Source: an uncultured bacterium (GTDB lineage Bacteria > Patescibacteriota > Minisyncoccia > Phycocordibacterales > UBA1006). Taken from it: a stretch of DNA of 10,165 nt. Shown in pieces: positions 5,603 through 10,165 of this stretch (position 1 is the stretch's first letter; every line of letters begins with the position of its first letter). The stretch covers positions 1-10,165 of the forward strand of contig CALDKO010000034.1 in the NCBI GenBank assembly GCA_937898165.1, read 5' to 3'. Under the pieces are notes generated by a model. The model made no database searches and was not told the DNA's origin. It saw only the letters and a list, made by a program, of their open reading frames with translations. A program made the translations under genes and the position numbers.

Positions 5603-5631
5603 GTTGTAGCAAATACTGGTTCATTTGTAAA
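5603..5631 (-). promoter_or_regulatory. Promoter of prmC, leaderless
   Basis: Minus strand: TTTACA (5631-5626, 5/6 match), 17-bp spacer, TGC-TACAAC (hexamer 5608-5603, 4/6). Only 6 nt (AGGGTT) lie between the hexamer and the ATG, so the mRNA should start at or next to the start codon. AGGG is too close to the ATG to serve as a normal Shine-Dalgarno site. Confidence 0.6.
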
Positions 5632-5634
5632 ATA

Positions 5635-5664
5635 AAAAAACTGCATGTGTACATGCAGTTTTTA
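5635..5664 (-). terminator. Terminator of the ClpP-like gene
   Basis: ACTGCATG and CATGCAGT pair around TGTA, with A-run on one side and T-run on the other. It lies just after the ClpP-like stop and between it and the prmC promoter. The T-run on the minus strand is seven bases, so it fits the minus-strand gene. Confidence 0.9.
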
Positions 5665-5670
5665 TAACGA

Positions 5671-6219
5671 TTAAATAATTTTTGAAATGAGTCCCCATTT
5701 TAATGCTTGATCAACATTGGAATATACATCATTTGATTTTTCCTTTTTGAATTTTTTTTCAGTCATTTTTGTCTCTTTCAAGAAAATCTTTAAATTTATA
5801 TCTTCCAGATCGGCTAAAAATTTCATTTTTTCTTGTATTTCCAGTAATCCATAACTACCGTTCATCTGTGACCTGGTAGGGTGAATTAAAAAATGAGTAG
5901 ATTTTGTAGCAATTCTCAATTCAGGTTCAGATGCCAACAATATTGTTGTTCCTCCTGAGTAACATCTACCGGATACAATAGTAATTAATTTAGGACGATA
6001 AATTCTGATTGTTTCAAAATATGAAATAGCCTGGGTTGTGACACCTCCATTAGTTGAAGAATGCAACACAATGTATTCGTTTGGATCTTGCTGATAGAAT
6101 TTTAATATTTTTTCTAAAAGAGCATCAATGGTACTTTCGTCTATATCTTTTGATAGGCGAATAGTTCTTTCCAGCACATTGGGACTGTTAATAATTTTTA
6201 ATAGTTCTTTCTTTTTCAT
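5671..6219 (-). CDS. ClpP-like serine peptidase, divergent
   Basis: ClpP-family peptidases form ring-shaped chambers that degrade unfolded or tagged proteins delivered by an ATPase. This 182-residue protein has the fold signature: SSTNGGVTTQ (54-63) replaces the usual NSPGGSV substrate-binding loop, GRCYSGGTTILLA (84-96) holds the candidate nucleophile Ser88, HFLIHPTRSQ (109-118) holds His113, and Asp164 lies in SNDVYSNV before the typical QALKWGLI ending. A complete Ser-His-Asp triad is therefore plausible. It differs from housekeeping ClpP in the nucleophile region (CYSGG rather than AASMG) and in a lysine-rich stretch at 149-161. No Clp ATPase is adjacent. It could be a second, specialised ClpP or a self-compartmentalised relative. 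It has its own promoter and terminator and a leader of about 31 nt without a Shine-Dalgarno motif. Confidence 0.82.
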   Translation of the reverse strand: MKKKELLKIINSPNVLERTIRLSKDIDESTIDALLEKILKFYQQDPNEYIVLHSSTNGGVTTQAISYFETIRIYRPKLITIVSGRCYSGGTTILLASEPELRIATKSTHFLIHPTRSQMNGSYGLLEIQEKMKFLADLEDINLKIFLKETKMTEKKFKKEKSNDVYSNVDQALKWGLISKII

Positions 6220-6256
6220 CTTATTTTATTTATTTATAATGTAATTTATTTCCTAT

Positions 6257-6284
6257 ACTATATCATAATAATGCAAAATGTCAA
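6257..6284 (-). promoter_or_regulatory. Promoter of the ClpP-like gene
   Basis: Minus strand: perfect TTGACA (6284-6279), 16-bp spacer, TGA-TATAGT extended -10 (hexamer 6262-6257, 5/6 match). This is the best full promoter in the window. Predicted start near 6250 leaves an AT-rich leader of about 31 nt. Confidence 0.75.
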
Positions 6285-6295
6285 TTTATTCTTAT

Positions 6296-6330
6296 AAAGA
6301 AAAACCACTTAATGTAATCAAGTGGTTTTT
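6296..6330 (-). terminator. Terminator of the kinase-fold gene
   Basis: AAAACCACTT (6301-6310) pairs with AAGTGGTTTT (6320-6329). On the minus strand the stem is followed by TTTTTCTTT. The TGA stop of the gene lies within the hairpin, so the stem encodes the last residues, KTT. Confidence 0.88.
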
Positions 6331-6911
6331 AATATTTTTGAAAATTTCCGTCCATATTTTTTAACAAATGGCCAAGCTCGAGATGAGCCATAATCATACA
6401 ATGCAACAGAGCCATCAGCTCGTAGGGTAAAATTCCCATCTTCCCAAGCATGAGTATCAAAATTATGTAATTCCTTTCTATCTTCAACTAATAAGCAGAT
6501 TTTATGATACAAACCTATAGAAAAATTGTTGATAGGAGTTACAATCGGCTGTACGTTTACAAAACCAAGTAACGAAAAATAAGTTCGAATTAATAAGGGG
6601 TTTTCTGAATCTTCCAGGAAATATTTATATTCGTTTCGATTTGCCATTATTCCTCTGAATAGACAATAATTAACGCAGCGAAGACCACTTCTCTCATAAT
6701 GACCTTTTAGTACCCATTTAATATTCCATTGTAAATCTTTTTCGATCTCTTCTTCTTTTAAAAAAGAAAATCTTATCTGAAGATAAGCAATTTTCAATAA
6801 ACTTCTCAATGCTATAAATAAGTCGAAGCGGGGGAATTTAAGAGCAACACCTAACGGAAATAAAAGAATAACATTCCTTGTATTTCCTCTGTGAAATTCA
6901 AGAATTTTCAT
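6318..6911 (-). CDS. Putative divergent protein-kinase-fold protein
   Basis: I cannot name a family with certainty. The 197-residue protein has features in the order expected of a small kinase-like fold. An N-terminal strand VALKFPR (22-28) carries a possible ATP-binding Lys25. A conserved-looking NRNEYKYFLE (91-100) could supply the glutamate of a C-helix. HAWEDGNFTLRADGSVALYDYGS (154-176, key residues His154, Asp158, Asn160, Asp173) resembles a catalytic loop Asn followed by a DFG-like DYG. A glycine-rich loop and the usual C-terminal lobe are not visible, and the chain is short, so it may be an atypical or inactive kinase. It is lysine/arginine-rich with no signal peptide or clear membrane helix. 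The stop is TGA, the only one in the window. It diverges from rsmI across 60 bp that must hold both promoters. Confidence 0.6.
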   Translation of the reverse strand: MKILEFHRGNTRNVILLFPLGVALKFPRFDLFIALRSLLKIAYLQIRFSFLKEEEIEKDLQWNIKWVLKGHYERSGLRCVNYCLFRGIMANRNEYKYFLEDSENPLLIRTYFSLLGFVNVQPIVTPINNFSIGLYHKICLLVEDRKELHNFDTHAWEDGNFTLRADGSVALYDYGSSRAWPFVKKYGRKFSKILKTT

Positions 6912-6925
6912 AGTTATTATTTTAT

Positions 6926-6954
6926 TTGTTAAATAATTTATTTTATGTTATGAT
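6926..6954 (+). promoter_or_regulatory. Promoter of rsmI
   Basis: TTGTTA (6926-6931), 17-bp spacer, TGT-TATGAT extended -10 (hexamer 6949-6954, 5/6 match). The predicted start near 6961 leaves a leader of about 11 nt without a Shine-Dalgarno motif. The divergent minus-strand promoter must overlap this region but was not resolved. Confidence 0.65.
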
Positions 6955-6971
6955 AACTCATATTAAACAAT

Positions 6972-7673
6972 ATGTCAAATAACCTTGGAAAACTATACAT
7001 TGTTGCAACACCGATTGGAAACTTATCCGACATGACATTTCGTGCGGTTGAAATTTTAAAATCTGTGGATTGTATTTTATGTGAAGACACGCGTATGACT
7101 AAAAAATTACTGGACCATTATGAAATAAAAAATAAAACGATCAGTTTTCATAGTCATTCGAAACTTGCACGGACTAACGATATCATCACCATGATCAGCG
7201 AAGGGAAGTCACTTGCACTAGTTTCTGATGCAGGGACACCATGTATTTCTGATCCAGGGGTAATGTTGGTTGCAGAAATCCAAAAGCATTTTGGACCTGA
7301 TGTTATAATTTCTCCAATACCAGGGGCAAGTGCACTGATTTCAGCATTATCCGCATCGGGGCTACCTGCGCATGAGTTTTCATGGAAAGGTTTTGTACCG
7401 CATAAAAAAGGGCGCGAAACATTTTTTCGGGATGTAGCGGAAATTGAAACAACAGTAATATTTTATGAATCGGTACACCGTTTTATGAAAACATTAGAAT
7501 CATTAACTGCAATTATTCCAGATCGTGAAATGGTGGTAGCTCGAGAAATTACCAAAATGTTTGAAGAATTTAAACGAGGAACAACGACTGAAGTATTTAA
7601 TTACTACACGACTAATCCAGACAAAGTTCGCGGGGAATTCGTAATTATGGTTGGACCTAAAAATAGACGTTAA
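6972..7673 (+). CDS. rsmI: 16S rRNA 2'-O-ribose C1402 methyltransferase
   Basis: RsmI transfers a methyl group from S-adenosylmethionine to the 2'-OH of C1402 in 16S rRNA, in the decoding centre. The tetrapyrrole-methylase fold is clear: LYIVATPIGNLSD (8-20), the CEDTR motif (37-41), SDAGTPCISDPG (85-96), IPGASALISALSASG (116-130) and the FVPHKKGRE segment. At 233 residues it lacks roughly the last 45-50 residues of typical RsmI, which carry the small C-terminal helical domain. The catalytic domain itself looks complete, ending in EFVIMVGP. The ATG at 6972 matches the family N-terminus. The stop is directly followed by a terminator, so the gene is monocistronic. The partner RsmH, which methylates the same cytosine on the base, is not in the window. 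Confidence 0.96.
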   Translation: MSNNLGKLYIVATPIGNLSDMTFRAVEILKSVDCILCEDTRMTKKLLDHYEIKNKTISFHSHSKLARTNDIITMISEGKSLALVSDAGTPCISDPGVMLVAEIQKHFGPDVIISPIPGASALISALSASGLPAHEFSWKGFVPHKKGRETFFRDVAEIETTVIFYESVHRFMKTLESLTAIIPDREMVVAREITKMFEEFKRGTTTEVFNYYTTNPDKVRGEFVIMVGPKNRR

Positions 7674-7700
7674 AAACCAGATTATGTCTGGTTTTTATTT
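7674..7700 (+). terminator. Terminator of rsmI
   Basis: AAACCAGA (7674-7681) pairs with TCTGGTTT (7687-7694) around TTATG, followed by TTTATTTT. It starts on the base after the stop codon. Confidence 0.9.
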
Positions 7701-7710
7701 TAATTGAATA

Positions 7711-7719
7711 TGCTATACT
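7711..7719 (+). promoter_or_regulatory. Extended -10 promoter, leaderless start of the envelope operon
   Basis: TGCTATACT holds hexamer TATACT (7714-7719, 5/6 match) with an upstream TG. Eight nt separate it from the ATG at 7728. No -35 match is visible because that position falls in the rsmI terminator T-run. Confidence 0.65.
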
Positions 7720-7727
7720 AATCGGGT

Positions 7728-8012
7728 ATGAAACACGCGAAAATTCTCTTACTACTTGGTATCTGGTTTTTTGTTATTCCACTTTCAGGTATTCCTGTTG
7801 GGATTAAAAAAATACTTTTAGTAATACCTGCTTTATTATTAATCGCTATGGCAATTACCCGGATTCGTGCGGAACGAAAAAATAACGACCAGTTTTCTGA
7901 AACACAAGAAGAATTAATTCATGAACTGGCAGAAGATATTGCAGAAGACATTGTAGAGGAGGCAAATTATACAACCAATCAGGAATTGAAAAAATTGAGA
8001 GATATATTATAA
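7728..8012 (+). CDS. Small two-helix membrane protein, function unknown
   Basis: The 94-residue product has two hydrophobic segments, about residues 4-20 (AKILLLLGIWFFVIPLS) and 27-44 (KKILLVIPALLLIAMAIT), joined by a short GIPVGIK turn, so it should form a membrane hairpin. The arginine-rich IRAERK that follows suggests that the C-terminus faces the cytoplasm. Residues 55-94 form an acidic amphipathic helix (repeated AEDIAEDIVEE) that could bind a partner protein. No enzymatic motif is present. It is the first gene of a likely operon with the DUF4015 protein (21-nt gap) and the S41 peptidase, which suggests a role in the envelope, perhaps as a scaffold. That role is inference from position alone. 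Confidence 0.8.
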   Translation: MKHAKILLLLGIWFFVIPLSGIPVGIKKILLVIPALLLIAMAITRIRAERKNNDQFSETQEELIHELAEDIAEDIVEEANYTTNQELKKLRDIL

Positions 8013-8033
8013 ATTATCCATTAACATTATCTT

Positions 8034-9221
8034 ATGGAGAAAAAAGCATTTTGGATAATTGGAGGGCTTGGAATAATAATTATAGTACTCCTATTTGTAG
8101 GGGTAGTTTTGGCGGAAAAATCTGATACAAAACAAGCTTTGCAAAATTATGCCGATGCACAAACACCAGCTGGTGATATGGCAGCTCCACAGACAATAGA
8201 TCCTATACCTCTTGCAGAACCACAACCGGTGATGACTCATATTGCTACACCTACTAATGTTCGTGCACTATATATGTCTGCATGGGTAGCCAGTACGCCC
8301 AGTATGCGTCAGAAAATTGTAGACTTGGTTGATTCATCAAAAATAAATGCAGTAGTTATTGATATCAAAGACGCCACAGGTCGCGTATCATTTTTAGTTA
8401 ATGATCCGGTTATTAGTGATACAGGATCACCAAAAGATCTGATCAAAGACGTATCAGGATTAATTCAAACACTGCACGACAAAAATATTTATGTTATTGG
8501 ACGTATATCAGTTTTCCAAGATCCTTATTTAACGAAATTAAAACCGGAATGGGCAATTAAAACAAAATCAACTGGTGCCGTGTGGAAAGACAGAAAAGGA
8601 CTTTCTTTCCTTGATCCGACAAAACAGGAGGTGTGGAATTATGTTGTTCACTTGGCACAATATTCACATAACCAAGGATTTGATGAAATTAACTTTGACT
8701 ATATTCGATTTCCATCTGATGGAAATATCAGCGATATTAGTTACCCAACCTCTGCAGGTTCAAAATCTGATGCAATCGAACAGTTCTTTATTCACCTACA
8801 TGATGAAATGAAGAACTCAGAAATTACCACTTCAGCAGACTTGTTTGGACTAACAACAGAAGCAAAGGATGATATGGGAATTGGTCAAGTATTGGAAAAA
8901 GCACTTCCTCATTTTGACTTTATCGCTCCAATGATTTACCCTTCACACTATCCAAAAGGGTATCAAGGATTTAAAAACCCAGCAGAAAAACCCTATGATG
9001 TAGTATCTATAGCTATGAAGAAAGGGGTTGAGCGTGCAGTTGCACTGGGTATGGATGCCGCAAAATTCCGTCCATGGATTCAAGATTTCAATATGGGAGC
9101 AACCTACACCGCAGCAATGGTGCAAGATCAAATCCGGGCATTATCGGAACAAGGTATCGATAGTTATATGGTATGGGATCCAGCAAATACCTACACAACA
9201 GAAGCCTACGGCAAGGAATAA
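8034..9221 (+). CDS. Membrane-anchored DUF4015 putative glycoside hydrolase
   Basis: The 395-residue protein belongs to the DUF4015 (COG1306) group of predicted TIM-barrel glycoside hydrolases, whose substrates are mostly unproven. An N-terminal membrane anchor (residues 5-27, WIIGGLGIIIIVLLFVGVV) precedes a low-complexity alanine/proline linker to about residue 74. The barrel starts at VRALYMSAWVAS (77-87). Landmarks are NAVVIDIKD (105-113), GRISVFQDP (156-164), FDEINFDYIRFPSDG (216-230) with acidic Glu218 and Asp222 as catalytic candidates, FIAPMIYPSHY (296-306), FRPWIQDF (345-352) and SYMVWDPANTY (377-387) near the end. The catalytic domain should face outside the cell and act on surface glycans or peptidoglycan. 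It lies between a small membrane protein and an S41 peptidase with gaps of 21 and 24 nt and no Shine-Dalgarno motif. Confidence 0.88.
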   Translation: MEKKAFWIIGGLGIIIIVLLFVGVVLAEKSDTKQALQNYADAQTPAGDMAAPQTIDPIPLAEPQPVMTHIATPTNVRALYMSAWVASTPSMRQKIVDLVDSSKINAVVIDIKDATGRVSFLVNDPVISDTGSPKDLIKDVSGLIQTLHDKNIYVIGRISVFQDPYLTKLKPEWAIKTKSTGAVWKDRKGLSFLDPTKQEVWNYVVHLAQYSHNQGFDEINFDYIRFPSDGNISDISYPTSAGSKSDAIEQFFIHLHDEMKNSEITTSADLFGLTTEAKDDMGIGQVLEKALPHFDFIAPMIYPSHYPKGYQGFKNPAEKPYDVVSIAMKKGVERAVALGMDAAKFRPWIQDFNMGATYTAAMVQDQIRALSEQGIDSYMVWDPANTYTTEAYGKE

Positions 9222-9245
9222 ATTTACCAATAACACTTATTTAGT

Positions 9246-10165
9246 ATGAAACCAGAAGATCGCAAAAAAATTATTTCAAAAACACTCTCTGTATTACTTA
9301 TCGTAATTGTTTTTGTTGGTGGAATATTCATAGGAAAATATTCAAGTGCAGGGTCATCATTATCATCTACCGATTTATCTGTTTCTGAAAATAAAGACCT
9401 TAATCAATTCTGGAAAGTTTGGAAATTATTAAATGACAAATATCCATTCAAAGAAAAAATCCCAAGTGACAATGATCGATTATACGGTGCGATAGGTGGC
9501 ATGGTGGCTTCTTTTAATGACCCTTATACCATGTTTTTCCCTCCAAAAGAGGCAAAGTTGTTCGCAGATGAAGTTAAAGGGGAATTTAGTGGTGTTGGCA
9601 TGGAAGTAACCCAAAAAGATGGCCTTTTAACTGTTATTAGCCCACTGAAAGGGTCTCCAGCAGAAAAAGCAGGAATACTGCCTGGTGATATTCTGGTAAA
9701 AATAAACGGGGTAACTACCGAAAACATGAATGTGGACGAGGCAATTTCACAAATACGTGGAAAAGAGGGAACTACGGTAAAAGTAACTGTCGCACGAAAA
9801 GATAAAAGCGGATTGATTGATATAACGATTACCCGAGCAACCATCGCTGTACCTATTGTTGATACAAAAGTAACCGGCGACGTGTTTATTATTAGTTTGT
9901 ATAGTTTTTCTGAAAACTCATCAAAACTGTTTACCGAGGCTTTGCAAAAGTTCAGTGATTCACATTTGAAAAAACTGGTAATCGATTTGCGCAACAACCC
10001 AGGTGGCTATCTGGATGCTGCCGTTGATATCGGAAGCTACTTTATTCCTCAGGGGAAAATTATCGTTCGCGAAAACCAAGGAAATGATAATCCTGAATTA
10101 GTATATCGCAGTCACGGTACTGATATGACATTACCGACTGGATTAAAAACGATCGTCCTGATGAA
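9246..10165 (+). CDS. ctpA: S41 carboxy-terminal processing peptidase with PDZ domain, 3' end cut off by the window
   Basis: This gene is open to the window end, giving 306 residues so far. Carboxy-terminal processing peptidases cleave proteins near their C-termini on the outer face of the membrane. Residues 8-30 are a membrane anchor or signal segment (IISKTLSVLLIVIVFVGGIF). The helical N-terminal domain includes the family motif NDPYTMFFPP (91-100). The PDZ domain follows, with FSGVGMEV (114-121) as binding loop, SPLKGSPAEKAGILPGDIL (132-150), VKINGV and IRGKEGTTVKVTVAR. The S41 core begins about residue 200 with DLRNNPGGYLD (247-257). The sequence stops at KTIVLM, just before the place where the catalytic SASASE serine and the later lysine should lie, so activity cannot be judged. 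ctpA is used as the generic symbol; orthology to a specific Ctp is not established. It is the third gene of the envelope cluster. Confidence 0.95.
   Translation, partial: MKPEDRKKIISKTLSVLLIVIVFVGGIFIGKYSSAGSSLSSTDLSVSENKDLNQFWKVWKLLNDKYPFKEKIPSDNDRLYGAIGGMVASFNDPYTMFFPPKEAKLFADEVKGEFSGVGMEVTQKDGLLTVISPLKGSPAEKAGILPGDILVKINGVTTENMNVDEAISQIRGKEGTTVKVTVARKDKSGLIDITITRATIAVPIVDTKVTGDVFIISLYSFSENSSKLFTEALQKFSDSHLKKLVIDLRNNPGGYLDAAVDIGSYFIPQGKIIVRENQGNDNPELVYRSHGTDMTLPTGLKTIVLM

Noticed and set aside
9524..9997. Minus-strand open frame of 157 codons at the end of the window
   Set aside because: It lies opposite the PDZ and S41 coding region, which is clearly the real gene and continues past the window.
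28..10165. tRNA genes, CRISPR arrays, insertion sequences or phage genes
   Set aside because: Reading both strands showed no GGTTCRA-type T-arm, no regularly spaced direct repeats and no transposase or phage-like protein.

Overview
The window looks like one end of an assembled contig from an AT-rich, small-genome bacterium, most likely a member of the Candidate Phyla Radiation (Patescibacteria, Parcubacteria-like). This assignment is inferred. It rests on shortened housekeeping proteins (release factor RF1, PrmC, RsmI), zinc-free type-B L31, a DUF4015 glycoside-hydrolase-like protein, a coiled-coil lytic-transglycosylase-like protein, tightly packed single genes, and no Shine-Dalgarno motif before any start. 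The first 27 bases are Illumina TruSeq adapter, so position 28 is the first genuine base.

Layout. 28-483: 3' end of pheT. 528-777: a gene-free stretch that folds into several nested helices, with a promoter-like sequence at its start and a terminator at its end; I read it as a free-standing structured RNA of about 215 nt that I cannot assign to a family. 841-1182 (-): a 113-residue orphan. 1312-1944: ribosomal protein L25 (rplY/ctc). 2035-3375: a secreted coiled-coil protein with a lytic-transglycosylase-like C-terminus. 3458-3712: type-B L31. 3787-3880: a 94-bp inverted-repeat element directly before prfA. 3893-4855: prfA (RF1). 4868-5596 (-): prmC, convergent with prfA and sharing its terminator hairpin. 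5671-6219 (-): a ClpP-like serine peptidase. 6318-6911 (-): a putative divergent kinase-fold protein. 6972-7673: rsmI. 7728-10165: a probable three-gene envelope operon (two-helix membrane protein, membrane-anchored DUF4015 protein, S41/PDZ carboxy-terminal processing peptidase cut by the window end).

How the genes work together. The housekeeping part is translation: PheT charges tRNA-Phe, L25 and L31 are 50S proteins, RF1 terminates at UAA/UAG, PrmC methylates the RF1 GGQ glutamine, and RsmI methylates 16S rRNA. The rest is mainly cell wall, envelope and proteolysis. Apart from the last three genes, nearly every gene is followed by its own hairpin-plus-T-run terminator. For several genes the best -10 hexamer ends only 6-9 nt before the start codon, which predicts leaderless mRNAs. 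The items most worth following up are the structured RNA, the pre-prfA inverted repeat and the leaderless promoter pattern.
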